DNA from: CAYJFX01 sp964370315
GTDB lineage: Bacteria; Spirochaetota; Spirochaetia; Treponematales; Treponemataceae
NCBI GenBank assembly: GCA_964370315.1
Contig: CAYJIS010000009.1
Location: forward strand, 1-50,651
Direction: 5' to 3'
Length of the DNA: 50,651 nt
A model generated the notes under the pieces. The model was not told the origin of the DNA, did no database searches, and was given only the letters and a program-made list of their open reading frames with translations. The translations under genes were made by a program, and so were the position numbers. Shown piece after piece: positions 1 through 7,199 of the stretch; the stretch's first letter is position 1; the number at the start of each line of letters is the position of its first letter.

Positions 1-2
1 TT

Positions 3-1247
3 TGCACTATTTTTGATAACCCTCAAAATAATTACAGAACAATTCACATTGCAGGTTCAAAAGGTAAAGGTTCTACGTCAAGTTTTATTGCAAGTATTTT
101 ACAAGAGTCAGGCTTAGAAACAGGACTTTTTACGTCTCCTCATGTTAGTGATATATCAGAAAGGATTCGCTCTGCATGTAATGTATATTCAGAAAATGTA
201 TATGAAGAAGCACTACAAGCATTTTTAGAAAAAAAAGAATGCATAGACTCCGTTGAAAAAAATGGCGGAGCAAAGGCAACATGGTTTGAACTTATTACGC
301 TTTTTTCTTTTATTTGCTTTGAAAAGGCAAAAGTTGACTGGGGAGTATTTGAAGTAGGATTAGGCGGAAGGCTTGATTCTACAAATATACTTATTCCAGA
401 GGCTTGTCTTATTACTCCTATAGAATTAGAGCACACACAGTTTTTAGGAGACACGCTAGGAAAAGTTGCGTTTGAAAAAGCTGGTATTATTAAAAAAGGG
501 ATACCCGTTTTTAGTGCAAAGCAAAAAGATTGCGTTAAAAAAGTACTTTTAGACAAAGCAAATGAGGTTGAAACAAGCATTACATTTTTTGATGATGAAG
601 AAAATAAAGACGAATGGAAAGATCTGTTTTCACGAATTGATAAAACAGAACTACGATTAAAAGGCACCATACAAAAAGAGAACGCAAAGCTCGCATGCCT
701 TGCGATACGGTATCTATATCCAAAGCTAGAAAATGATGTAATAATGCAAGGACTATCAAAGGCATTTTTGCCATGCAGACTTGAAAGTTTCTCAGTATGT
801 ATACAAAACAAGACAGTTTTAGGCATTATGGATGGTGCTCATACCCCAAATAGTCTATCATTGTGCTTAGAATCCTTCTATTCTGACTTTGATGCGGGGC
901 AAAATGTACTTTTTGCCTGTGCTGATGATAAGGATGTTGATGCAATGGCAAAGCTTATAAAGGACTCACCTTGTAAGTTTTATAGTATAACACTTACCTT
1001 ACCTGGAAATGTAAAAAAAGGTTCCATAGAAAAATTACAAAACGCTTTTGAAAAATATTTTGATTTGGATGTTTTATCAGTTGATGAAGATTATACACGT
1101 GCAATTAAAAACACACTAGATGCATGCGCGAAAAACAATAGAGCCCTCCTTTGCGTTGGATCATTTTATTTGTGTGCAGAGCTGAAAAAGGTTCTATCCA
1201 CAAGAATTGCGCATCCTGTCATCCCGAGCCAAGTCGAGGGGATTTGA
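3..1247 (+). CDS. folC: Folylpolyglutamate synthase / dihydrofolate synthase, 5' end outside window
   Basis: FolC adds glutamate to folates (and often to dihydropteroate) using ATP in the cytoplasm. The reading frame is open from base 3 and lacks its N-terminus, which lies before the window. Near the visible start is the Mur-ligase-type P-loop IAGSKGKGSTSS, followed by TGLFTSPHVSDISERI, the family's substrate loop, then EVGLGGRLDSTN and the ligase motif IELEHTQFLGDTLGKVAFEKAGI. The C-terminal domain continues through LGIMDGAHTPNSL. The last residues, HPVIPSQVEGI, are not FolC-like; they are encoded by an intergenic repeat that has replaced the natural end of the gene. An internal Met codon at 744 is not a separate gene. 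Function is certain; the true C-terminus is not. Confidence 0.95.
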   Translation, partial: CTIFDNPQNNYRTIHIAGSKGKGSTSSFIASILQESGLETGLFTSPHVSDISERIRSACNVYSENVYEEALQAFLEKKECIDSVEKNGGAKATWFELITLFSFICFEKAKVDWGVFEVGLGGRLDSTNILIPEACLITPIELEHTQFLGDTLGKVAFEKAGIIKKGIPVFSAKQKDCVKKVLLDKANEVETSITFFDDEENKDEWKDLFSRIDKTELRLKGTIQKENAKLACLAIRYLYPKLENDVIMQGLSKAFLPCRLESFSVCIQNKTVLGIMDGAHTPNSLSLCLESFYSDFDAGQNVLFACADDKDVDAMAKLIKDSPCKFYSITLTLPGNVKKGSIEKLQNAFEKYFDLDVLSVDEDYTRAIKNTLDACAKNNRALLCVGSFYLCAELKKVLSTRIAHPVIPSQVEGI

Positions 1248-1281
1248 TTGTCTAAAGAGATTTCTCCGCAAGAATTACGCA
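1197..1281 (+). repeat. Dispersed-repeat element with 17-bp direct repeats, overlapping the folC 3' end
   Basis: A 17-bp sequence (TCCRCAAGAATTRCGCA) occurs at 1197-1213 and again at 1265-1281 with two mismatches, a 68-bp period. Between the copies lies TCATCCCGAGCCAAGTCGAG (1220-1239), the core of a family of dispersed intergenic repeats that I recognise from many bacterial genomes. The element supplies the last codons and the stop of folC. No second copy was found in this window. Confidence 0.65.
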
Positions 1282-1314
1282 GATTAACTAATTGCTAATT
1301 GTATGCATTTTATC

Positions 1315-1363
1315 TTCACAAATTTTAATAATAGTGGTATAATTAACTATGAAATTATTTCAT
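1315..1363 (+). promoter_or_regulatory. Promoter and palindromic operator of the DUF3791 module
   Basis: TTCACA (1315-1320) and TATAAT (1338-1343) are separated by exactly 17 bp. Immediately downstream, at the expected transcription start, is the inverted repeat ATGAAAT-T-ATTTCAT (1349-1363). An operator at +1 suggests repression, possibly autoregulation, as is common for toxin-antitoxin-like modules. The regulator is not identified. Confidence 0.65.
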
Positions 1364-1397
1364 GGTAGCAATATTTTAAACTTTTTAGGAGAATATA

Positions 1398-1637
1398 ATG
1401 GATAGCACAAAATACCATGCTCTACTCATCCTAATTGTTCCTCGCGTTATAAAGATTATTTCAAAAAATGAAAATATATCTGAAGAGACCGCAACACTCT
1501 TTTTTTACAAATCTCAAACTTATAGCTTACTAGAACAAGAAGATTTAAAACTATGGCACTACAGTGCACTTACCCTGTATACTATTTATAAAAGTGAAGT
1601 TGAAACAGGAAGACTTATTTTTCCGGAGGGTGCGTAA
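1398..1637 (+). CDS. Small protein, upstream partner of a DUF3791 protein
   Basis: This 79-residue soluble protein has no signal peptide. Its middle, with SEETATLFFYKSQTYSLLEQ followed by LKLWHYSALTLYTIY and ending RLIFPEGA, looks like a small family that I recall sitting just upstream of DUF3791 genes in Firmicutes and spirochaetes. AGGAG lies upstream of the ATG. The stop codon overlaps the next start (TAATG), so the two are translationally coupled. The function is unknown. The pair often lies near a DUF3990 gene (ADP-ribosyltransferase-like), but no such gene is present here. Assignment rests on pattern memory. Confidence 0.7.
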   Translation: MDSTKYHALLILIVPRVIKIISKNENISEETATLFFYKSQTYSLLEQEDLKLWHYSALTLYTIYKSEVETGRLIFPEGA

Positions 1638-1837
1638 TGAGTAAATCACTTCCCTTTTTAGTGTACTGCATAGAATTATATAAAACTGAAAAAAATATGA
1701 CAGGAAAAAGCGTTATTGAACTTTTTTCAAAACACAATGTTATTGACTATATAATTTCAAGTTATGGCGCCCTTCACACTACAGGCAAAGAGTACACTAT
1801 TGCAGATATTGACGCATTTATAACCGAAAATTCTTGA
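1637..1837 (+). CDS. DUF3791 domain protein
   Basis: The whole 66-residue protein matches DUF3791: LPFLVYCIELYK, then NMTGKSVIELFSKHNVIDYI, a conserved ALHTTG turn and the end DIDAFI. The ATG overlaps the stop of the preceding gene and is preceded by GGAGGG (1624-1629), so the start is secure. The molecular function of the family is unknown. Its size, coupling and upstream operator are typical of the antitoxin half of a toxin-antitoxin or addiction module; that is inference. The gene's end runs against the end of the decayed minus-strand gene at 1774-2187. Confidence 0.85.
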   Translation: MSKSLPFLVYCIELYKTEKNMTGKSVIELFSKHNVIDYIISSYGALHTTGKEYTIADIDAFITENS

Positions 1838-2187
1838 TTTTTGCATGTACCTTCACTACTTCTAAGGCGTAAGTTATCGGTCGTTTTATACACACTACCC
1901 AGCTCTTGCCAGATTATTTTATCTACTCCTTCTTGCCACCCCATAGTTTCTAAGCTTGAAAAAACTTCATACGAGGGTTCATCAAAAAAGTAGGTTATTG
2001 ACGAAGCAGAAGATCCTCTACTCGGAGAAACCTCTCTGTTATCGCGCACATTTAATGAAAATCCTTCATTAAGTAAGAGAGAGACTACTTCTTTACGACT
2101 CTTTACGGCGTATAGCAATAATAGTGGGGTATCTTTTCCTACAGTGTCTAATAAGTATTGTATTACGTCTATTTTTTGATTATTCTT
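1774..2187 (-). pseudogene. Decayed ankyrin-repeat/SH3b gene fragment
   Basis: Read on the minus strand, the frame is open from 2187 to a stop at 1774 but has no convincing start and runs through non-homologous sequence at its end. It begins with one and a half ankyrin repeats (VIQYLLDTVGKDTPLLLYAV, then EVVSLLLNEGFSLNVRDN). After a linker it reads GSVYKTTDNLRLRSSEGT, which resembles GSTYRATDNIRVRDAGGLTG in the SH3b protein at 3760-5091, and then loses similarity near 1840. It is best read as the leftover of an ankyrin-plus-SH3b gene or of two genes fused by deletion. It belongs with the M23 fragment next to it. Confidence 0.7.
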
Positions 2188-2268
2188 TTATATGCTCGCT
2201 ATGGTCTAGCGGATTTAAGCGTTTTGTCTCTATAAAAGAGTAAACATCCCTTTCACATTCTCTCAATG
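2180..2268 (-). pseudogene. C-terminal remnant of an M23-peptidase paralogue
   Basis: The minus-strand frame ends RLNPLDHSEHIKE and stop. The intact M23 peptidase at 5104-6120 ends SPLDHSEHIK and stop. At the DNA level the match is near-identical: TTTTATATGCTCGCTATGGT and the following CTAGCGGA occur at 2186-2213 and again at 5107-5134. Upstream the frame runs into the abiEii gene and no other M23 sequence is visible, so only the tail survives. This indicates a former second copy of the cassette, disrupted where the AbiE pair now lies. Confidence 0.75.
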
Positions 2269-3105
2269 TTACAGTAAGCTCAACAACATTTGAATACTAT
2301 CTATAACAGTTTTAAAAGAACCTTCACCAACATAAGAGTTTTTCTTTGCGTATGTTTCCCATCGCTTTAAGAATACTGTATCACTGCAAACTTGTGTTAG
2401 TAGACTTTGTATTTTTTCTTTGCTGTATACTGTTTCTCTGTGTTCAAATGTACGCTTTATAGCTTTTTCTAACTGTGGTACATCTATTTCATTTCTTTTA
2501 AGCGTATACATAATATATAAATCATAAAAATCCTTACTACGACTATTAAAAAATCCCTTTGTGTATATTGTATGCAATTTTTCCGCAATCATTGTTTCTA
2601 GGTTATATGCTTTAATTTGTATATTTTCTTCAAAAAAAGCAGTATTATAAGTGTAATCTATAGGGTGCGGAGTTATCACATCCCCAGTTGAAATATCTAA
2701 TGGGACTATTTGTTTTATATTTTCAAAAGCACATTCTATACTAACGCGAAAACCTCCATACTCATCCTGCTCTTTAATTGAACTTACATCTTTTATTGAA
2801 TACAGAACGGCATCCTGATTATCCTTGCTTAACGCGCTTTCTAATATTTCTATGATTGTTTCTTGCGTTAATGGTACTTTTTGCACTAAAAAATCAATAT
2901 CTACGGTACTTCGAGAATCAAGGCCAACTACATTTGCTAACAGAAAACCGCCTTTAAAAATAAAGTTCTTACTCTTTTTGCTTTTTGATAACTTTTGCAA
3001 AACACTTTCTAAGAAAAAATAAGTTAGAACTGAATTAAAAGTGAAACCCGTTTTCTCTGCAACTTGATGGCACAGTGATGTGAGTTTGTTTTTATTCATA
3101 GACAA
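2269..3105 (-). CDS. abiEii: AbiEii-type nucleotidyltransferase toxin
   Basis: This is the toxin half of a type IV AbiE toxin-antitoxin/abortive-infection pair. The family are MNT-fold nucleotidyltransferases that act in the cytoplasm on tRNA or other RNA. Visible signatures are KGGFLLANVV followed by TVDIDF with the two metal-binding aspartates (D69, D71). Farther on is the AbiEii motif IAEKLHTIY with RSKDFYDLYIM (about residues 170-200). The length (278) fits the family. The ATG overlaps the antitoxin gene by 14 bp, giving coupled translation. The gene seems intact. The target is not predictable from sequence. Confidence 0.92.
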   Translation of the reverse strand: MSMNKNKLTSLCHQVAEKTGFTFNSVLTYFFLESVLQKLSKSKKSKNFIFKGGFLLANVVGLDSRSTVDIDFLVQKVPLTQETIIEILESALSKDNQDAVLYSIKDVSSIKEQDEYGGFRVSIECAFENIKQIVPLDISTGDVITPHPIDYTYNTAFFEENIQIKAYNLETMIAEKLHTIYTKGFFNSRSKDFYDLYIMYTLKRNEIDVPQLEKAIKRTFEHRETVYSKEKIQSLLTQVCSDTVFLKRWETYAKKNSYVGEGSFKTVIDSIQMLLSLL

Positions 3106-3685
3106 TCTCCATTATTGATTGTACTTTAGAAAGTATTTTAAGTTTTTGAGCATATTCAAAAAGTTTATGTATATCTTTGTCTACTCTTTTTACATATTCT
3201 CTAATTACTTTTCCATACAGTTCGCTTTCTATTGTTTTTTGATTTTGAATTATATCACACAGAGTACGCTCATAATCATATGTTCGGACAGTATTTCCAA
3301 ATATTGTTGTTGCAGTTATAACACCTAAAGTTTCTATCTCTTTGGAGACATAATGAATAATTGTGCTCTCAGGTTTTGTGTTAAACTTATATCCGAAAGG
3401 CACACTTATCTCAAAACCTTGCGGTATTTTATCGATAGCATGGAGAAGGTACAATGCAGACTCATAAGAAAAAACAGCTTTTTTATACTTATACTGAAAC
3501 AAAAAAAACTCATCTTCTGCAGTGTTTTTTACCCCGTATACACCCCGTGCAAGCTTTACTAAATCTCCATTTTTATTCATTCTGCTAAGATATGATGTAG
3601 GAATATTATGTTCTTTACAATATGTAGACGTTATAATACCATTCGATTTTTCAATTATTTGCATAATGTTACTTTCAAAATTCAT
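3092..3685 (-). CDS. abiEi: AbiEi-type antitoxin, transcriptional autoregulator
   Basis: The gene lies directly upstream of the AbiEii toxin and overlaps it. The N-terminal 60 residues form the AbiEi winged helix (IIEKSNGIITSTYCKEHNIP, then YLSRMNKNGDLVKLARGVYG). The C-terminal part carries the AbiEi body, with YESALYLLHAID and FGNTVRTYDYERTLCDII. In characterised systems AbiEi represses its own promoter through inverted repeats; a matching 17-bp inverted repeat lies immediately upstream (3694-3744). GGAGGG precedes the ATG, so the start is secure. Antitoxicity is inferred from the family. Confidence 0.9.
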   Translation of the reverse strand: MNFESNIMQIIEKSNGIITSTYCKEHNIPTSYLSRMNKNGDLVKLARGVYGVKNTAEDEFFLFQYKYKKAVFSYESALYLLHAIDKIPQGFEISVPFGYKFNTKPESTIIHYVSKEIETLGVITATTIFGNTVRTYDYERTLCDIIQNQKTIESELYGKVIREYVKRVDKDIHKLFEYAQKLKILSKVQSIMEIVYE

Positions 3686-3693
3686 GTTCCCTC

Positions 3694-3744
3694 CTGTTGC
3701 TTTTGCACGTATATTATACCAAAATTTACGTGTAAAAGCAACAG
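3694..3744 (-). promoter_or_regulatory. Promoter of abiEi-abiEii inside a 17-bp inverted repeat
   Basis: CTGTTGCTTTTGCACGT (3694-3710) and ACGTGTAAAAGCAACAG (3728-3744) are inverted repeats with a single mismatch, separated by 17 bp. On the minus strand the -35 TTGCTT (3736-3741) lies in one arm and the -10 TATAAT (3713-3718) lies in the spacer, 17 bp apart. The other arm covers the transcription start. This is the layout expected for an AbiEi-repressed promoter. Confidence 0.82.
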
Positions 3745-3759
3745 TAATAAAATTCTACA

Positions 3760-5091
3760 TTACGTTGTAGACTTCTTCTTTGTTTTTACTACCACAATAA
3801 TAACACAAAGAAGTAAAACAGCTACCACTGCAATTATAGGAATTAAAGGGAAAAAAGGCTCTGTCTCCTCTGTTTCTTCATTTCCCGATGCATTTTCACC
3901 ATACATCGGTTCTTCTTCCGCTATCTGTATCTCGTAGCCTGCCTCTTTTTCCATGCTTACATAGCCACCAAAAAGCCACCCTGTTGTACCTTCGGCTACA
4001 TTGTTGCCTTCTGTATCCGTACTATCCTCTGCTACTTCTACTTGTAGCCAAAAGGCACTAATGCCATCAATAACTTCACTTACTCCATGTTCAATTACTC
4101 TTACAGGGGTGTATTTTGGCAAAACAAAAAGGCTATTTCCTGTTAAGCCACCTGCGTCTCGAACACGTATATTATCCGTAGCACGGTAGGTACTTCCTAC
4201 AGCATGGTTGCGAACAATATTACTATCATAATCACTACTATCGTCTGTACGCCTTGGCCATATCATGTTCGTTAGGTCTACAGGAGTATCCTTCTCTATT
4301 ACGGTTTTTACCCCTTCGTAAAACTCGAGGCTTACGTAGACAAGCGAAAAAACTTTATTGTCCAAGGTGTCAATATATATATCTACGTAGTCACCATCAA
4401 ACTGAAATAACAAAGTAAGTTCATCTTTCTTTGGAAAATAACCGTCTTCGTACCATGTTTCAAGTGGTTTAACAAAAACTTTGTATCCATTTTCAATATC
4501 TTCAATATTCTGAACAAAAAAAACTTGAAAAAATTTTAAGTGAATTGCACTAGATGTTATCATTGCGGATTGTGTTATTTCGGTCTCTTCCCACCATGGA
4601 GGATCATACTCATTACCTTCGCCAACTAATCTAACCCATTCTTCTTCGTATTTTTGCATGGGAGTTCTTGTTCCACTTTGCAATACATCTATAAAATACT
4701 CCGACATTAAATACCGTGATGGCTTATGTGCTTCTGTAATAAAACTTTTATCAAAAACAGCGGAAGTGTTTGCAGGCTGCAAATCAGAAAGTAAAACCCA
4801 ATACTTCTTTTCTGTATTCGTATCAATAACTGCATAGGCAAACACCTTTTCCACAGTTTCAACATTACCTTCTCTTTTAACTAACTCATGATCTCGGAAC
4901 ACGGGATGCAATGTAACAAGCGTACCTTTTGGTAAGACCGTTTCTATATCCTCATCTAGCAAGTCAATTGTTGAATATTCTGCATCATACTTCCAAGCAG
5001 TAGCATCTCTTACTGTTACAAACTCTAACTCCTCTGTAAATGCATTTACCGCTGCAAATAAAGTAAGTAAAATTAATGTTAGTTTTTTCAT
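3760..5091 (-). CDS. Exported SH3b-domain protein with C-terminal membrane anchor
   Basis: The 443-residue protein starts with a signal peptide (MKKLTLILLTLFAAVNAFT) and ends with one membrane segment (PLIPIIAVVAVLLLCVIIVV) and a basic tail. It should therefore be anchored in the inner membrane with its body in the periplasm. Around residues 300-380 is a bacterial SH3-like module, GSTYRATDNIRVRDAGG through LPKYTPVRVIEHG to GTTGWLFGGYV; such modules commonly bind peptidoglycan. The remainder is not recognised. It follows the M23 peptidase by 12 bp, so the three genes form one operon. A truncated relative of the SH3b region survives at 1774-2187. A cell-wall role is inferred. Confidence 0.8.
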   Translation of the reverse strand: MKKLTLILLTLFAAVNAFTEELEFVTVRDATAWKYDAEYSTIDLLDEDIETVLPKGTLVTLHPVFRDHELVKREGNVETVEKVFAYAVIDTNTEKKYWVLLSDLQPANTSAVFDKSFITEAHKPSRYLMSEYFIDVLQSGTRTPMQKYEEEWVRLVGEGNEYDPPWWEETEITQSAMITSSAIHLKFFQVFFVQNIEDIENGYKVFVKPLETWYEDGYFPKKDELTLLFQFDGDYVDIYIDTLDNKVFSLVYVSLEFYEGVKTVIEKDTPVDLTNMIWPRRTDDSSDYDSNIVRNHAVGSTYRATDNIRVRDAGGLTGNSLFVLPKYTPVRVIEHGVSEVIDGISAFWLQVEVAEDSTDTEGNNVAEGTTGWLFGGYVSMEKEAGYEIQIAEEEPMYGENASGNEETEETEPFFPLIPIIAVVAVLLLCVIIVVVKTKKKSTT

Positions 5092-5103
5092 ATTGTTTTT
5101 CTC

Positions 5104-6120
5104 CTATTTTATATGCTCGCTATGGTCTAGCGGACTGACTCTGGCTGAAAAGCGATCAAAGCTTTTCAGCCAGACTAATTCTCCGTCATCACTTTTTTCA
5201 TAAACTGTTTCTTTATCCATTATCTCACACTTAAACACCTCTAAGTGTAAATGTGCACCACTTGATTTCCCTGTATTACCTACTAAAGCAACAGTCTCAC
5301 CTGGATAGAACGTATCGCCTTCGCTTTTTCTATATGCACTAAGGTGTGCTATGAGATACAATAATGGTTTGTCCAAATCCTTTAGTATCATCAACTGTCC
5401 ATAACCACTACTAGCACCTTCCTGTTTACTTTTATCCCATGTAGTAGCCCATACGACACCTCTTATCATAGAAATTATAGGCATTCCTTTATCTCCTGCA
5501 AAATCAACGCCTGTATGTATTTTAGCCCCATAAGCCTGTGACCACCCTGCTACATAGTTTAGATTTCCCCAATAAGATCCTCCGTTTCTATTATCCTGTA
5601 ACATGCTAGGTAATTTTTCCTCGTCTAAGTATGAGCTTAGAGGTGCAAATCCTGGGCACGACTTCACTGTTATAGCTGTAGAATCATCTCCACTCACAAA
5701 ACGTGGTATTAATACTTTACCTTCATATGGGTTGAACGGATTAGGGGTTGCAACTTTGTTCAAATAGGTTATAAACCTAATTGGGTGAAAATACCAATTA
5801 GTCGTGTTTACATCTGTAGCAGTAAATGCCAGTGCTTTTTGTTGTGCATTTATACGCTCTCTATTCTTTTTAAAACTCCCACATAAGGCGTTTACATAGT
5901 CTTCATCTATTTTCCACTCTGTTGTATTTTGATATACCAGTTTTCGTAATGGTTCACAGTTTTTTATAGCATTTTGTAAGTCTTCTTTAGTGTTGTTTGG
6001 GTTCATATCATTCTGAAACTTCTCACCAAGAGTTCTATCAGTCTCATTATTCTGATTAAATAAGTCAGCTAGAGAACTAGGTGAATTGCTATCATAAAAA
6101 GTGTTTATTTCCATTATCAC
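5104..6120 (-). CDS. M23-family (LytM-like) metallopeptidase
   Basis: M23 enzymes are zinc endopeptidases that cut peptidoglycan cross-links. All ligand motifs are present: HTGVD (H202, D206), IAHLS (H259) and GAHLHLEV (H290, H292), so it should be active. There is no signal peptide, although the substrate is periplasmic. The N-terminal 130 residues contain WYFHPIRFITYL (109-120), reminiscent of linkers in secreted peptidoglycan-degrading effectors (weak memory). The start overlaps the ankyrin gene by 29 bp and the tail LDHSEHIK is duplicated in the remnant at 2180-2268. It could be a delivered effector or simply lack a recognised export signal. Confidence 0.88.
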   Translation of the reverse strand: MIMEINTFYDSNSPSSLADLFNQNNETDRTLGEKFQNDMNPNNTKEDLQNAIKNCEPLRKLVYQNTTEWKIDEDYVNALCGSFKKNRERINAQQKALAFTATDVNTTNWYFHPIRFITYLNKVATPNPFNPYEGKVLIPRFVSGDDSTAITVKSCPGFAPLSSYLDEEKLPSMLQDNRNGGSYWGNLNYVAGWSQAYGAKIHTGVDFAGDKGMPIISMIRGVVWATTWDKSKQEGASSGYGQLMILKDLDKPLLYLIAHLSAYRKSEGDTFYPGETVALVGNTGKSSGAHLHLEVFKCEIMDKETVYEKSDDGELVWLKSFDRFSARVSPLDHSEHIK

Positions 6121-6793
6121 CGTAATTTCTTAGTAGGTCTACAATCTCAGGGTTTGCCTTCCATCTGCGTAGTGCTATCATATATGCCGTTTCACCACTA
6201 TTATTTTGTGCATTTATATCGGAGCCATGCTTAATAAGTAATTTTATATCCTCCACGTTAGAAGTCGAACTACTTGCATGCATAAGAGCTGTCCATCCGT
6301 CATAATCGCGAGCATGTACATCGGCACCGTGCTGTATGAATGATTCTACAAATGAAGTATTATCGCGTCGATGATATAAGGTCATAAGTGCTGTTCTTCC
6401 GACACTGTCAAAAGCGTTGACATCGGCACCATGTTCAAGAAGTATTTGTATTACTTCAGGATTTTCGTTAAAAGAAACAGCCGATAGTAGTGGTGTCCAG
6501 CCACTAGTGGCTAGCTTTTCTACCACATCACTGCGCGCATTTACATCAGCACCAAGAGATAGTAGAAATTCTATAACTTCAGTATTAGAGCTAGCACTAC
6601 TTGCCTTTATAAGAGGTGTTGAGCCATATTCATCACGGGCAGTAATACTAGCACCATTCTTGATCTCCTTTTCAACATCTTCTATAGTTGCACTTTCCCA
6701 AAAACTCCAAGAAAAAAAGTTTTCATTCTGTGCAAATATACTGCTGGTGAACAGTATAGAAAGCATTAACATTAAGTAAAATCTCTTTATCAT
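6092..6793 (-). CDS. Exported ankyrin-repeat protein
   Basis: A signal peptide (KRFYLMLMLSILFTSSIFAQ) is followed by five ankyrin repeats from about residue 35 to 225. These include EYGSTPLIKASSAS, SGWTPLLSAVSF, VGRTALMTLYH, YDGWTALMHASSS and SGETAYMIALRR. The product should be a periplasmic protein-binding scaffold. AAGGGA precedes the ATG. It is the first gene of a three-gene operon and overlaps the M23 peptidase start, which suggests that the two act together. Exported ankyrin proteins can neutralise cell-wall toxins, so an immunity role is possible but unproven. Confidence 0.88.
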   Translation of the reverse strand: MIKRFYLMLMLSILFTSSIFAQNENFFSWSFWESATIEDVEKEIKNGASITARDEYGSTPLIKASSASSNTEVIEFLLSLGADVNARSDVVEKLATSGWTPLLSAVSFNENPEVIQILLEHGADVNAFDSVGRTALMTLYHRRDNTSFVESFIQHGADVHARDYDGWTALMHASSSTSNVEDIKLLIKHGSDINAQNNSGETAYMIALRRWKANPEIVDLLRNYGDNGNKHFL

Positions 6794-6950
6794 ACTATAG
6801 TCCCTTTATAATTGATGAGTTGTGTATATTACTTTAGCACAAAGTGGGGAATTTTTCAAGGGCGGTGGTTAATGAGGAAACGGAATGAGTAATGCAGAAT
6901 TGCTTTAATTCCTAATTACTTACGTGTGCCACCAAGATTGGTCATGATAG

Positions 6951-7148
6951 AACCACAGATTAAAGGATTACACAGATTATTATTGGTAGCAAAATTTGAG
7001 TATTTTTTTTAAATAAAGATTAGTAAAACGTCATAAGATGTTCGTGGTAGATGTAAGAGTACTACAATACGCAAAAATACAATCTGTGTAATCAACTAAG
7101 TCTACCCTAATCCCTACCCTAGATTATGCCCCATACAAATCTGTGGTT
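6951..7148. repeat. Nested inverted-repeat (MITE-like) element in a gene-free stretch
   Basis: AACCACAGATT (6951-6961) is perfectly inverted at 7138-7148, and GATTACACAGATT (6966-6978) is perfectly inverted at 7081-7093, giving two nested pairs around about 100 bp of non-coding sequence. The wording of the ends resembles a dispersed intergenic repeat known from several phyla. The whole gap 6794-7199 contains no gene that I can support. The TAATTCCTAATTA motif at 6908-6917 recurs next to the following gene (7909-7921). Confidence 0.65.
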
Positions 7149-7199
7149 AACTGCTTCTTCGCTTTACCCAAATATTTTAATTCCGCTTTCCGAATTAGT

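Noticed and set aside
140..826. Long minus-strand open frame opposite folC
   Set aside because: Composition is that of an antisense shadow (Ser/Phe-rich), it lacks any domain, and folC on the plus strand is certain.
744..1247. Separate 167-codon gene starting at an internal ATG
   Set aside because: The same frame is open from base 3 and encodes the N-terminal FolC motifs; the ATG is internal.
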